Numbered from the stretch's first letter, positions 1 through 9,659 are shown. The stretch is DNA of 64,000 nt from Cyclobacteriaceae bacterium (GCA_016787755.1 JAEUUA010000002.1:62001-126000), one strand, 5' to 3'. Program-made: numbers and translations. The notes: a model not told the origin generated them from the letters alone.

Positions 1-806
1 CGCATTAAGGAGGTTAGCACCTCTGTCTTGTAATGATCGGATCCCATTCTTGAAGACGAGGCCAGAATGATTTTAACATTTTCAATTGAAGCCGATTGAT
101 CGCTAAGGGCTTCTTTGATTACCTGAGTTTTATAATGATCGGAACCCAATCTGTTGGTGGCAGTAAAGAGAGACTGAGTAGCTTCTTTGTTTTGTAAGAA
201 CTTGGAAAGATTGTTTTGTAAAAACTGACTTAGATAATGATCCGAGTCAATGTTATCAGAAATTTTAGAAATAATTAGTGCATAATCTTTTTCCTGCACA
301 GGTTTCTTCATCAACAAATTGGCATAATGAGATTTGATATAATCGCTTTTCATTTGATCAATCTCGTTGAGTACACCTTGGGTTCCACCCTTAGCATAGA
401 ACCGATTTACTCTGCTTTCGGCAGCAATGGTGGTTGTGCGAACTACTTCGGGTAGAATTTCAGCGAGCCACTTACGACCTTCAGGTTCATAATTAACAGC
501 TGAGCGACCTTCAAAGTATTCGCGTTTTATCAACTTACCCTCCGTACTTATTTTTATAGTTCGCCTGCTTCCAAAAGAAGTTTTGGTGATCTCCAGATAG
601 CCATCCGAACTCATGCTTTTTATGTCCTTATCATCATCAGTAACTTCAACAGTTCCGCGTATTTCTATATTGAAACTGTTGAACCCATCAGAGTTTTTGT
701 AGGTAATCTTGGAGTCTTTGTCTGAAGAATAGACATGCGTAGATGCCGATTGAGAATAGGCGGCAACGCTAAGCAGGACGAGAACAAGGAGCTTGAAGAA
801 CTTCAT
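1..806 (-). CDS. Secreted alpha-repeat protein, 3' end cut by window edge
   Basis: The gene reads leftward from an ATG at 806-804 and runs off the window without a stop. It begins with a signal peptide (MKFFKLLVLVLLSVAAYSQS), then a putative beta-rich region of about 110 residues (DGFNSFNIEIRGTVEVTDDD). After that come helical repeats of exactly 34 residues, each starting SDHY (SDHYLSQF, SDHYKTQV, SDHYKTEV). The DNA words encoding SDHY recur 102 bp apart at about 31, 133 and 235. Similar tails occur in Bacteroidota proteins next to or fused with M56/BlaR1-type sensors, but the window shows no peptidase, so the function is open. It is probably exported to the periplasm. Confidence 0.8.
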   Translation of the reverse strand, partial: MKFFKLLVLVLLSVAAYSQSASTHVYSSDKDSKITYKNSDGFNSFNIEIRGTVEVTDDDKDIKSMSSDGYLEITKTSFGSRRTIKISTEGKLIKREYFEGRSAVNYEPEGRKWLAEILPEVVRTTTIAAESRVNRFYAKGGTQGVLNEIDQMKSDYIKSHYANLLMKKPVQEKDYALIISKISDNIDSDHYLSQFLQNNLSKFLQNKEATQSLFTATNRLGSDHYKTQVIKEALSDQSASIENVKIILASSSRMGSDHYKTEVLTSLM

Positions 807-927
807 AATCATTATTTTACTGAGAATAACGGTAAAGGTGCGGTTAGGATGCCAAGTGGGCAACGAGAATGAAATGAACCGCCTGATAGATGTATTGAGT
901 TGTAAGAACCCGTAGTTGGTTTTAACT

Positions 928-1722
928 CTACTTATTAAATCCGCGTTGGCGCACAGCTTCAAACACCACTACGGCCGCAGCATTCGATACATTCAGGGAG
1001 TCAATTACACCCTGCATGGGAATGATGATATTGGCTGAAGAATTTTCCACCCAAAGATCGGACAAGCCAGTGGCTTCGGTTCCCATCACAATGGCTGCAG
1101 GTTGTTTGAAATCAACTTCGTTATAGGGTACAGATGCCTTTAGATACGTACAGAAAATTTTGATTCCATTTTTATTCAACCATTCAATGGTTTCGGAAGA
1201 AGTAGCGGATGCAATTTGTTTGGTGAACACGCAACCCACACTTGAGCGGATTACGTTGGGATTGTAAAAATCAGTTTGTGGATCGCAAATGATAACCGCA
1301 TCAACTCCAGAGGCATCGGCTGTTCGCAATATCGCACCCAGATTGCCGGGCTTTTCGACTGCTTCTAAAATAAGGATGAGTGGATTTTTACTTACTTGAA
1401 TATCCTGCAGCCGATGTGTTTTCTGTTCGGCCACAGCCAAAATACCCCCCGTGGTTTCGCGGATGGCAATTTTGTCGAATACTTCTTTTGAGACGGGTAC
1501 TAATAACCGATCCTGACTCAGTAGGTCAGCCGATTCTTTGTGATTGATGATCTCTTCGCAATAAAAGATGTTCCCGATTTTATATCCGGCTTCGATGGCC
1601 ATGCGTACTTCCTTGGCGCCTTCCACTACAAAGAGTTGTTGCTTTCTCCGTTCGCGAGGCTTTTCTAAAGCAAGCAGACTTTTGATTTTTGGATTTTGGG
1701 TGCTGGTGATCAGAAAATGCAT
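928..1722 (-). CDS. TrmH/SpoU-family RNA 2'-O-methyltransferase
   Basis: 264 residues. It is a SPOUT-class enzyme expected to use S-adenosylmethionine to methylate a ribose 2'-OH in rRNA or tRNA. An N-terminal substrate-binding region (residues 1-100, starting ITSTQNPKIKSL) precedes the knotted catalytic domain. The three SpoU motifs are clear: motif 1 KPGNLGAILRTADASG near residue 123, motif 2 MGTEATGLSD near 213, and motif 3 IPMQGVIDSLNVSNAAAVV near 235. Length and layout match RlmB-like proteins, but the exact target nucleotide cannot be assigned. It is divergent from the methyltransferase at 1808, with a repeat-rich spacer between them. Confidence 0.9.
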   Translation of the reverse strand: MHFLITSTQNPKIKSLLALEKPRERRKQQLFVVEGAKEVRMAIEAGYKIGNIFYCEEIINHKESADLLSQDRLLVPVSKEVFDKIAIRETTGGILAVAEQKTHRLQDIQVSKNPLILILEAVEKPGNLGAILRTADASGVDAVIICDPQTDFYNPNVIRSSVGCVFTKQIASATSSETIEWLNKNGIKIFCTYLKASVPYNEVDFKQPAAIVMGTEATGLSDLWVENSSANIIIPMQGVIDSLNVSNAAAVVVFEAVRQRGFNK

Positions 1723-1729
1723 AGCTGTT

Positions 1730-1815
1730 CAAAAGTCAAGATTCAAAATTGAAGATCAAAGTATGGGAATGGGTTATTTCTTACTTTTGAATCTTAAAGA
1801 TTGAATTTTGAATTT
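1730..1815. repeat. Imperfect inverted repeat of TTCAAAAnTC-type words
   Basis: The divergent spacer between the two methyltransferase genes is built of short AT-rich words. The left arm, 1730-1763, contains AAGTCAAGATTCAAAATTGA. The right arm, 1782-1815, contains the opposite-strand words TTTTGAATCTT and TTGAATTTTGAAT. The arms pair only imperfectly. The right arm reaches into the TTG start of the gene at 1808. It resembles degenerate word repeats common in environmental Bacteroidota. Confidence 0.5.
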
Positions 1816-2701
1816 ATATTATCCTTCATCCTGGCAAGACTACGAACTTCTCGACAGTGGAGGTTTTGAAAAACTAGAGCGTTTTGGAAACGTAGTTCTT
1901 ATTCGGCCTGAACCACAAGCCATTTGGGAACGCGTACTTTCAGAATCGGATTGGAAGAAACAAGCGCATGCGCATTTTACCCGCGAACAAAAAGATAACT
2001 TTCGTTTTGGTGATGAAGTGAAAGGAGGTTGGGTTAAACTGAAACCCATGCAAGCCAGTTGGCAAGTAAATTATAAATACCAATCGCTGAACTTAACCTT
2101 GCGTTTAGCGCCAACCGGTTTTGGTCATGTGGGGCTTTTCCCTGAACAAGGCTCGAACTGGAATTTTATTTTTGATACGATCTCAGGTTGGAAGATTAAA
2201 AACCCACGAGTACTTAACCTGTTTGCCTATACCGGAGCGGCCTCAGTGGTTGCCCGTGCGGCAGGGGCAGATGTAACCCATGTGGATGCATCGCGGCCTG
2301 GATTAAATTGGGCTAATCAAAACATGCAGTTGAACGGTCAGAAGGATATTCGCTGGGTGTATGAAGATGCACTCAAGTTTGTGAGGCGTGAAGTGAAGCG
2401 CGGAAATAAGTACAACGGAATTATTATGGATCCGCCACCGTATGGTCGTGGCCCTGAGGGTGAAAAGTGGACGCTGCAGGAGAAGTTGAATGAATTGATT
2501 TCGTTATCGAGCCAATTGCTGGAACCCACTAATTCATTCTTCATTCTTTCCATGTATGCGGTGGGCTTGTCGCATTTGGTGGGATTAAATGTGGTGCGAA
2601 CTCATTTTGATATAAAAGCACCGGAGTGCGGGGAGTTTTTTCTCAAATCAAAAACCGGCCGCGATTTACCGATGGGTACTTTTCTGCGGTTTAGTAGATA
2701 A
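1808..2701 (+). CDS. Class I SAM-dependent rRNA methyltransferase (RlmI/RlmK-like)
   Basis: 297 residues. A Rossmann-fold methyltransferase of the COG1092 type, which methylates 23S rRNA bases. The SAM-binding motif I is NLFAYTGAASVVAR (about residues 137-150), followed by the acidic VDAS strand end and the catalytic-type IMDPPPYGRGP loop near residue 210. The start is a TTG at 1808: an in-frame stop lies immediately upstream at 1802, and the N-terminus (NLYYPSSWQDYELLDSGGFE) is typical of close relatives. The start lies inside the right arm of the spacer repeat, so translation initiation may be weak or structure-dependent. The exact target base is not determinable. Confidence 0.87.
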   Translation: MNLYYPSSWQDYELLDSGGFEKLERFGNVVLIRPEPQAIWERVLSESDWKKQAHAHFTREQKDNFRFGDEVKGGWVKLKPMQASWQVNYKYQSLNLTLRLAPTGFGHVGLFPEQGSNWNFIFDTISGWKIKNPRVLNLFAYTGAASVVARAAGADVTHVDASRPGLNWANQNMQLNGQKDIRWVYEDALKFVRREVKRGNKYNGIIMDPPPYGRGPEGEKWTLQEKLNELISLSSQLLEPTNSFFILSMYAVGLSHLVGLNVVRTHFDIKAPECGEFFLKSKTGRDLPMGTFLRFSR

Positions 2702-2721
2702 ACACATCAACTATTTTCACC

Positions 2722-3423
2722 TTGCTTGCATCTGATACTAAATACCGCGCGTTGATCAGGCTTTCATTTCTTGTATTCCTTTTTGTTTCCAACACCCTAG
2801 TTGCTCAAAAAATTTATCGAGGCCTTGTTGTTGATTCTGCTTCGTTAACCAATCTGCGGGATGTACATATTTTGGTCAAGAATGAAGGGCGAGGGACTAC
2901 TACCAACTCTTCTGGCAGTTTTTTGATTTCGGCCAAAGTAACTGATACTCTTGTGTTTTCTGCCATCGGGTATCATTCCGTTGAGTTGCCCCTTTTGTTT
3001 GAAGAAGATGCCTTATTCATTTTACTTCGTGAAAATATCTTACTACTAACTGAAGTTACCATCAGCGCCAAGCGGTTATATCCGAATAAAATAGAAGATC
3101 GCACGAAGCTTGCTCCCAAAAAACTAGACCCGATGGCAGCTTTTTTTTCACCGTTTGATTACTTCTGGAAATTGGAGCGGGAGAAGCGAAAGTTGTTTAG
3201 GGTGGTCGATGAAAATAATCGCACCCAAACCTTCAGGCAAGTGATCACCGACCCCGATGTTAAAGACATCTTGATGAACGATTATGAAGTGACAGAAAAC
3301 ACATATTATCAATTAATAGCAGAGTTTAATCAGCAGCACGCAGCCGTCCATTACTTCACCGATCCGGATGCGATTATGGAGGCTCTTCATACTTTTTTTG
3401 AGAAATCAGAAGCCAGAAAGTAG
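2722..3423 (+). CDS. Secreted carboxypeptidase-regulatory-like domain protein
   Basis: 233 residues if the first TTG is used. A second in-frame TTG at 2752 gives a more typical signal peptide (IRLSFLVFLFVSNTLVAQ), so the start is uncertain. Residues 30-110 resemble the CarboxypepD_reg-like beta-sandwich found at the N-terminus of TonB-dependent receptors (KIYRGLVVDSASLTNLRDVHI). There is no receptor barrel; the rest is a helical, charged tail. Short stand-alone proteins of this kind are frequent in Bacteroidota and their role is unknown. It follows the methyltransferase by 20 bases on the same strand and may be co-transcribed. Confidence 0.75.
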   Translation: MLASDTKYRALIRLSFLVFLFVSNTLVAQKIYRGLVVDSASLTNLRDVHILVKNEGRGTTTNSSGSFLISAKVTDTLVFSAIGYHSVELPLLFEEDALFILLRENILLLTEVTISAKRLYPNKIEDRTKLAPKKLDPMAAFFSPFDYFWKLEREKRKLFRVVDENNRTQTFRQVITDPDVKDILMNDYEVTENTYYQLIAEFNQQHAAVHYFTDPDAIMEALHTFFEKSEARK

Positions 3424-3502
3424 CTTGCAATGGTTTGTTATTTGAATGTTTGATTTAACAACGAAATCAAAAGCGCACGCCACTAAATCCATAAATTAAC
3501 CC

Positions 3503-3510
3503 TATCTTTG
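3503..3510 (+). promoter_or_regulatory. -7 promoter element of typA
   Basis: TATCTTTG matches the Bacteroidota -7 consensus TAnnTTTG. It lies 39 bases before the typA ATG, leaving a leader of roughly 30 bases. No TTG -33 element is visible at the usual spacing. Confidence 0.55.
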
Positions 3511-3549
3511 CGGCCTCAAACTTGAAAATAGCAGCGGAAAGCCACATTT

Positions 3550-5373
3550 ATGGAAGTAAATAAGATCAGAAACATCGCGATTATCGCCCACGTTGACCAC
3601 GGCAAAACTACCCTGGTTGATAAATTATTACATGCAGGCCATCTTTTTAAGGATCATGAAAATCCTGGCGAATTGATTATGGATAGCAATGACCTTGAGC
3701 GCGAGCGAGGAATTACCATTTTGGCGAAAAACGTTTCTGTGCGATATAAGGATTATAAAATCAATGTTATTGATACACCCGGCCACAGCGACTTTGGTGG
3801 TGAAGTGGAAAGGGTATTAAACATGGCCGATGGTTGTTTATTGTTAGTAGATGCCTTTGAAGGCCCCATGCCACAAACTCGTTTTGTATTGCAAAAAGCT
3901 TTGCAGTTGGGATTAAAGCCAATTGTAGTGGTGAATAAGGTGGATAAGAAAAACTGTACGCCTGACGAAGTGCATGAAGGTGTATTTGATTTGATGTTTG
4001 CGCTTGATGCAACAGAGGATCAACTTAACTTCCCAACCTTTTATGGTTCGGCCAAGCAAGGATGGATGAGCGATGATTGGAAGAAGCCAACTACTGATAT
4101 TACAGCGTTGATCGAAGGAATTATCGAATACATTCCAGCCCCCAATGTGGGTGAAGGAACAACGCAGATGCTTATTACCTCATTGGAGTATTCGTCATTT
4201 ATCGGTCGTATTGCCATTGGCCGCGTGCAGCGTGGTGGTGTAAAGGCCGGTCAGCAAATTGCGCTTGTGAAACGTGATGGAAAAATTTCCAAAACCCGAA
4301 TCAAAGAGGTATATGTGTTTGAAGGATTTGAGAAGAAGAAAGTGGAGGAAGTAAAAGCCGGTGAAATTTGTGCTTTGGTTGGATTGGAAGGTTTTGAAAT
4401 TGGTGATACCGTGTCTGACATTGAAAAGCCTGAGGCCTTAAAATCAATTGCTATCGATGAGCCTACCATGAGTATGCTTTTCACCATTAATAATTCACCT
4501 TTCTATGCCAAGGAAGGAAAATTTGTTACCTCACGTCACATTAAAGACCGACTTGAAAAAGAGCTTGAAAAGAACTTAGCCTTGCGCCTGGGTCAAACCA
4601 ATTCAGCAGATAGCTTTATGGTATTTGGTCGGGGTGTCCTTCACTTATCGGTGCTGATTGAAACCATGCGCAGAGAAGGTTATGAACTTCAGATTGGCCA
4701 GCCGCAAGTAATCTTCCGTGAGATTGATGGCGTGAAGAGTGAACCTATTGAAGAGCTAACGATCGACTTACCGGAAACGGATGCTGGTAAAGCCATTGAG
4801 ACCGTTTCCATGCGCAAAGGCGAAATGGTAAACATGGAACCAAAAGCGGATCGTATGATTTTAAAATTCATGATTCCGTCACGCGGGATTATGGGATTGC
4901 GAAATTATTTATTGAACGTAACAGCGGGTGAAGCTGTGGTAACCCATCGCTTTAAAGAATATCAACCTTACAAAGGAGAAATTCCAGGCCGTATTAATGG
5001 TTCATTGATTGTGATGGAACAAGGCGAAGCAATTCCTTACAGCTTGCACAACTTGCAGGATCGCGGCAAGTTTTTCATTAATCCCGGGGAACCGGTGTAT
5101 GAAGGCCAGGTAATTGGTGAACATAGCCGCGGTGGCGACTTGGTAATCAACGTTACTAAGACTAAAAAGCTGACCAACATGCGTGCCTCAGGTTCGGACG
5201 AGAAAATGAAAATTGCTCCCCCTCTTAAGCATACCTTGGAAGAAGCATTGGAATACATTCAAGCTGATGAGTATGTGGAAGTAACACCGAAGTCTATCCG
5301 CCTTCGCAAAATTTATTTGAATGAAAACGAGCGCAAGCGCGATCGTAACAGAGCGGGGGGAACCAATGCGTAG
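3550..5373 (+). CDS. typA: Ribosome-associated GTPase TypA/BipA
   Basis: 607 residues, the standard length. A translational GTPase of the EF-G class that binds the 70S ribosome and helps assembly of the large subunit, especially under stress. GTPase motifs are intact: G1 AHVDHGKTT (residues 13-21), G2 ERGITI, G3 DTPGHSDFGGEV, G4 NKVDK. Domain II, an EF-G domain V-like region and the C-terminal BipA domain (RGIMGLRNYLLN, GQVIGEHSRGGDL) follow in order. It has its own -7 element at 3503. The stop overlaps the start of the next gene by eight bases, suggesting translational coupling. Confidence 0.97.
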   Translation: MEVNKIRNIAIIAHVDHGKTTLVDKLLHAGHLFKDHENPGELIMDSNDLERERGITILAKNVSVRYKDYKINVIDTPGHSDFGGEVERVLNMADGCLLLVDAFEGPMPQTRFVLQKALQLGLKPIVVVNKVDKKNCTPDEVHEGVFDLMFALDATEDQLNFPTFYGSAKQGWMSDDWKKPTTDITALIEGIIEYIPAPNVGEGTTQMLITSLEYSSFIGRIAIGRVQRGGVKAGQQIALVKRDGKISKTRIKEVYVFEGFEKKKVEEVKAGEICALVGLEGFEIGDTVSDIEKPEALKSIAIDEPTMSMLFTINNSPFYAKEGKFVTSRHIKDRLEKELEKNLALRLGQTNSADSFMVFGRGVLHLSVLIETMRREGYELQIGQPQVIFREIDGVKSEPIEELTIDLPETDAGKAIETVSMRKGEMVNMEPKADRMILKFMIPSRGIMGLRNYLLNVTAGEAVVTHRFKEYQPYKGEIPGRINGSLIVMEQGEAIPYSLHNLQDRGKFFINPGEPVYEGQVIGEHSRGGDLVINVTKTKKLTNMRASGSDEKMKIAPPLKHTLEEALEYIQADEYVEVTPKSIRLRKIYLNENERKRDRNRAGGTNA

Positions 5374-6205
5374 AGCGTTCATCCTCATATTATTTTTCGG
5401 ACTTATTTCCATTCCTGGATTTTCTCAAAATCCAAAATGGGCAGTCTGGGAAACAGAAGCGGACACGCTCATGAGTCATGAAGATTTTAAAGGTGCTATC
5501 AAGCTTTACACGAAAGTGATTGATGCGTCAAAGCTGAAGGACGAAAAATCATATCGCGTCTTATATAAGCGTGCAGTGGGTTATTACAGTTCTGGAAATT
5601 TTCGAATGGCGATTACCGATATGGATCGGTTCATTCCCAAATATCAGGAAAGTTATCAGGCACGGGTGCTTCGGGCGCTTGCTTACCGCGAGTTAGGTGA
5701 GGTAGATAAACAATTGATAGACGTTGAGAAAGCACTTGAGCTAAGCCGAGGCGAGCCACAAATTATGAAATGGCGTGCCGGTTTGTTGATGGAAAAAGGC
5801 GAGTACGAATTGGCCAAACAGGATTTGTTGCTGGTGAAGCTTTTTCAAGATGATCCTGAAGTGGAGATGAATCTGGCCTTTGCGTATTATTCTTTGGATA
5901 AATCGGATAGTGCCCTCATGGCGATTAATAAGTCAATTGAGTTGGATGCAACTTTTGCCCCCGCCTATTTATATGGAGGTACTTTCGCCTTGGAAGAGGA
6001 GAACTTCGAATTAGCACTCAAATATTTGGATGTGGCACTCCGCCTTGATCCTGAAAGTGTTACCGCTTTATTCTACAAAGGAGTGGCGCTGGTTGAATTA
6101 AAAAAGGAAAAAGAAGGCTGTAGCTGTCTGAACAAAGCCTTTATGGCTGGCCAGGATGATGCCGCTGACTACCTAAAGCAGTATTGTTACGGGATTTATA
6201 AGTAG
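5366..6205 (+). CDS. Secreted tetratricopeptide-repeat protein
   Basis: 279 residues from the ATG at 5366, which is preceded by a G-rich ribosome-binding stretch (gcgggggg) inside the end of typA. A signal peptide (MRRAFILILFFGLISIPGFSQ) suggests export. The rest is a run of TPR units (for example DFKGAIKLYTKVIDAS, GNFRMAITDMDRFIPK, NFELALKYLDVALRLDPES), so it is probably a protein-protein scaffold in the periplasm. A longer reading back to 5321 lacks signal-peptide logic and is rejected. The eight-base overlap with typA suggests coupled translation. Its partner is unknown. Confidence 0.85.
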   Translation: MRRAFILILFFGLISIPGFSQNPKWAVWETEADTLMSHEDFKGAIKLYTKVIDASKLKDEKSYRVLYKRAVGYYSSGNFRMAITDMDRFIPKYQESYQARVLRALAYRELGEVDKQLIDVEKALELSRGEPQIMKWRAGLLMEKGEYELAKQDLLLVKLFQDDPEVEMNLAFAYYSLDKSDSALMAINKSIELDATFAPAYLYGGTFALEEENFELALKYLDVALRLDPESVTALFYKGVALVELKKEKEGCSCLNKAFMAGQDDAADYLKQYCYGIYK

Positions 6206-6339
6206 GAAGGCAGTCCTCTGGAAATAGTCAGCGGTTTCACCATCGAAATAAATGAGTATGAACACTTTGCCAACTTCGTAAACTAGAGACTCAACACAAC
6301 CACCTTTCGATTCTATTCTAACTTTATTACTATAATACT

Positions 6340-6347
6340 TACTTTTG
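6340..6347 (+). promoter_or_regulatory. -7 promoter element just upstream of guaA
   Basis: TACTTTTG fits TAnnTTTG exactly and ends only three bases before the guaA ATG at 6351. With the usual TSS a few bases downstream of the element, the mRNA would have almost no leader. Confidence 0.5.
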
Positions 6348-6350
6348 CGC

Positions 6351-7877
6351 ATGGCAGAGCAAATTCTCATTCTCGATTTTGGTTCTCAGTACACTCAATT
6401 GATTGCACGTAGAGTGCGCGAGTTAAATGTGTATTGCGAGATTCATCCTTACAATCACATTCCTGAAGTCCGTTCGAACTATAAAGGAGTAATTCTTTCC
6501 GGAAGTCCATGCTCGGTGCGTGATGAGGGTGCACCGGATGTTGACTTATCACTCTTTAAAGATATCCCGGTTCTTGGTGTTTGCTACGGAGCACAATTGA
6601 TTGCACATAAAAGTGGAGGGTTAGTATTGCCTTCTCAAATTAGAGAGTATGGTCGGGCAAGACTAACTACAGTTGATCATCACAATGAATTGCTCAAGGA
6701 GATTTCAATCGACTCGCAAGTGTGGATGTCACATGCTGATACGATTTCTTCTATACCCGATGAGTTTCAAGTGATAGCCAGTACTCCTTCTGTAAAGATT
6801 GCAGCCTTTCGCTTAAAGAGCAAAAGGCTTTTCGGAATTCAGTTTCACCCTGAGGTAACCCACACAACTGAAGGAAAAAATCTTCTGAGAAATTTTGTAG
6901 TAACTATTTGTGGATGCGCACAAGATTGGACACCCGATCAGTTTGTGGAAACAACCGTTGCAGATTTAAAACAAAAACTGGGTAACGATAAAGTCGTGAT
7001 GGCTTTATCGGGTGGAGTGGATTCAACCGTGGCGGCCATGTTGGTTCATCAAGCCATTGGAAAAAATCTCTATTGCATTTTTGTGGATAACGGATTATTA
7101 CGCAAAGATGAATTTGATCAGGTTTTACAATCCTATAAAGGGATGGGATTGAATATAAAAGGTGTTGATGCGAAAGAAGAATTTTATTCAGCCTTAAAAA
7201 ATTTAACAGAGCCCGAAGCAAAGCGGAAAGCTATAGGAAGAACATTTATCGAAATTTTTGATGTGGAGGCGCATCGTATTGAAGAGGTAAAATGGTTGGG
7301 GCAGGGCACTATCTACCCGGATGTAATTGAGTCGGTTTCTGTAAAAGGACCTTCTGCAACTATCAAGTCGCATCACAATGTGGGTGGCTTACCCGATACA
7401 ATGAAAATGAAAGTGGTGGAGCCACTCAATACATTATTTAAAGACGAAGTACGTCTGGTGGGTAAAACCCTAGGCATTGATCCACTCATTCTTGGTCGCC
7501 ATCCTTTTCCAGGTCCGGGTTTAGGTATTCGAATTCTCGGAGAAATAACTTCTGAAAATGTTAGAATCCTGCAAGAAGTTGATTCCATTTTTATTACCGG
7601 CTTGCGTAAGCATGGATTGTATGAAAAAGTTTGGCAAGCGGGTGCTATGTTATTGCCTGTTTATTCGGTGGGCGTAATGGGCGATGAGCGTACGTACGAA
7701 AAAGTGGCTGCGCTTCGTGCTGTCATCAGTGTGGATGGAATGACAGCCGATTGGGCTCATTTACCCCACGATTTTTTAAGTGAGGTGTCTTCTGATATTA
7801 TAAATAAAGTGAAAGGTGTTAACCGGGTTGTATATGATATCAGTTCCAAACCACCGGCAACCATCGAATGGGAATAG
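6351..7877 (+). CDS. guaA: GMP synthase (glutamine-hydrolysing)
   Basis: 508 residues. It converts XMP, ATP and glutamine to GMP in the last step of guanine nucleotide synthesis. The N-terminal class I amidotransferase shows the nucleophile loop GVCYGAQLI (Cys near 82) and the His/Glu motif FHPEVTHT. The ATP-pyrophosphatase P-loop [14 protein letters not shown] follows near residue 220, and the C-terminal dimerisation domain ends with the expected KPPATIEWE. The ATG at 6351 is chosen over a TTG two codons upstream because the protein normally begins [13 protein letters not shown] and because the -7 element overlaps the TTG. It is monocistronic or co-transcribed with the gene at 7929. Confidence 0.97.
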   Translation: MAEQILILDFGSQYTQLIARRVRELNVYCEIHPYNHIPEVRSNYKGVILSGSPCSVRDEGAPDVDLSLFKDIPVLGVCYGAQLIAHKSGGLVLPSQIREYGRARLTTVDHHNELLKEISIDSQVWMSHADTISSIPDEFQVIASTPSVKIAAFRLKSKRLFGIQFHPEVTHTTEGKNLLRNFVVTICGCAQDWTPDQFVETTVADLKQKLGNDKVVMALSGGVDSTVAAMLVHQAIGKNLYCIFVDNGLLRKDEFDQVLQSYKGMGLNIKGVDAKEEFYSALKNLTEPEAKRKAIGRTFIEIFDVEAHRIEEVKWLGQGTIYPDVIESVSVKGPSATIKSHHNVGGLPDTMKMKVVEPLNTLFKDEVRLVGKTLGIDPLILGRHPFPGPGLGIRILGEITSENVRILQEVDSIFITGLRKHGLYEKVWQAGAMLLPVYSVGVMGDERTYEKVAALRAVISVDGMTADWAHLPHDFLSEVSSDIINKVKGVNRVVYDISSKPPATIEWE

Positions 7878-7928
7878 CGGCTTAATTATTGATTGATTAT
7901 ATTGGCGTTTGAGATTCTAACCAATGAA

Positions 7929-9659
7929 ATGATTGTGAGAAGTTATAAGTCTGGCTGTGTTTTATTGCTCTTGATCTTTAGTTATAGTGCAGGGTATGCG
8001 CAAGAGTACAGAAAGGATTATCGTCACGCGAAAAATCTTTTTGAGCAGGGTCAGTATAGTGAAGCCATGAGCGCTTTCAAACCCCTCACCGTGTATGATC
8101 AACAAAATCCATTTCCACAATATGCTTCCTACTATTATGCATTATCGGCCCAACGGCTTGGCTATGCTTCAGTAGCGAAGGATATGATGTTACAAATAAA
8201 AAAACTTTATCCCACCTGGGATCAGATGAATGAAGTCAATTATTGGTTGGTCAAAATATATTTTGATCTGGGTGAATATTTTCAAGGGTTGTTTATTGCA
8301 TCTCAAATAAAAGATGAATCATTTCATAGTGGTCTCTCAGATTTAAAGAGAGTGTACCTCGCTAAGATTAGTGACCCTGAAACCCTCAAAATGATTTTAG
8401 AAGATTACCCGCAAGAAAAAGAAGCAGCCAGGGCTCTGGTTATTTTATTAGGCAAGCAACCTTATCACCTTCAGGAAACAGAATTAATAGAGAATTTAAT
8501 ACAAAAATTCTACTTGTCGAGAGAGCAGTTGGTGAGTATTGAAGCGCTTAAACCTAATTTGAAAGAATCGTATCGCATTGCGTTAGTGATGCCCTTTCTG
8601 GCCAGCACACTTGATCCATCTCCCGTAAAGAAGAGAAATCAATTTGTACTTGATCTTTACGATGGCATGAAGATGGCGACCGACTCTCTTTCCAAACAAG
8701 GCATTAAGTTGGAATTGCTTGCTTACGATAACGAGCGAAATCTTCAAATTACCCGAAGAGTAGTTGGGAATGAAGAGCTAAAAACTGCCGATGTGATTGT
8801 AGGGCCGTTGTTTTATGAGGAGTCAGTTCCTGTTCAGGAGTTTTCTTTAAAAAATCAAATTAGTTTGATTGTCAACCCGGTCTCTACCAGTTCAGAGAGT
8901 AGTCTTAATCCATTTTCATTCTTGTATCAGCCTAGTCTGCAAACCCTGGGTATTCGGTCTGCACAGTGGGTAGCAAATAACGTTCAGCGTAAAAACTGTA
9001 TGGTGTATTACGGAGAGAATACAAAAGACTCTGTCATGGCGTCTAATTTTATCAGCAAGGCTCGTGAACTAGGAATAAATATTGTCTACGTTCAACGAGT
9101 TCAAAAGGAGTACACAGCAACAATCTTATCCACACTTGCTTCAGCTACAGAATATGATGAGTGGAAAAATCCGACCCAGTTTAAGCTGAAGAAGGATAGC
9201 ATAGGAAGTATTTATGTTGCCTCTGACAATGAATTAATTTACTCCAAGGTAATTAATAGCGTAGAGACTCGTAGAGACTCAATTATCGTTGTAGGGCAAG
9301 AGAGTTGGTTGCAGGATACCTCAGTGGATTACGCGAAGTTTGAGCGCACGCATGTAACTTTAGCCGCTCCTAATTTTCAAGCCTTCAATAGCAAAACGTA
9401 CAATTCCTTTAGAAAGAAATATATCAGCATGCATGGCAATTTGCCACCCGAGTATGCCTCTATTGGTTATGAGTTTATTATGACAATCGGAAATATATTG
9501 GATCAATTTGGCACAAATTTTATTCAAACGATGCCCGAGGGTTTTACAATTCCGGGCACCTTGGGCAATGGGTTCGTATGGAAACCATCTCGTAGCAATG
9601 CCCGGGTACCCTTCGTAACTTTTAAAGGTGGTCGGTTATCGGCCATGGTTGTGGACTAA
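7929..9659 (+). CDS. Periplasmic binding-protein-like (LivJ/LpoA type) protein with TPR N-terminus
   Basis: 576 residues from the ATG at 7929, chosen because it gives a clean signal peptide (MIVRSYKSGCVLLLLIFSYSAGYAQ). Residues 25-200 form TPR-like helices (HAKNLFEQGQYSEAMSAF). From about residue 215 there is a type 1 periplasmic-binding fold (SYRIALVMPFLAS, DVIVGPLFYEESVPVQEFS, PVSTSSESSLNPF). This architecture recalls LpoA/YraM regulators of peptidoglycan synthesis and orphan amino-acid-binding proteins; no permease genes are nearby. It sits 51 bases after guaA. Its ligand is unknown. Confidence 0.78.
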   Translation: MIVRSYKSGCVLLLLIFSYSAGYAQEYRKDYRHAKNLFEQGQYSEAMSAFKPLTVYDQQNPFPQYASYYYALSAQRLGYASVAKDMMLQIKKLYPTWDQMNEVNYWLVKIYFDLGEYFQGLFIASQIKDESFHSGLSDLKRVYLAKISDPETLKMILEDYPQEKEAARALVILLGKQPYHLQETELIENLIQKFYLSREQLVSIEALKPNLKESYRIALVMPFLASTLDPSPVKKRNQFVLDLYDGMKMATDSLSKQGIKLELLAYDNERNLQITRRVVGNEELKTADVIVGPLFYEESVPVQEFSLKNQISLIVNPVSTSSESSLNPFSFLYQPSLQTLGIRSAQWVANNVQRKNCMVYYGENTKDSVMASNFISKARELGINIVYVQRVQKEYTATILSTLASATEYDEWKNPTQFKLKKDSIGSIYVASDNELIYSKVINSVETRRDSIIVVGQESWLQDTSVDYAKFERTHVTLAAPNFQAFNSKTYNSFRKKYISMHGNLPPEYASIGYEFIMTIGNILDQFGTNFIQTMPEGFTIPGTLGNGFVWKPSRSNARVPFVTFKGGRLSAMVVD

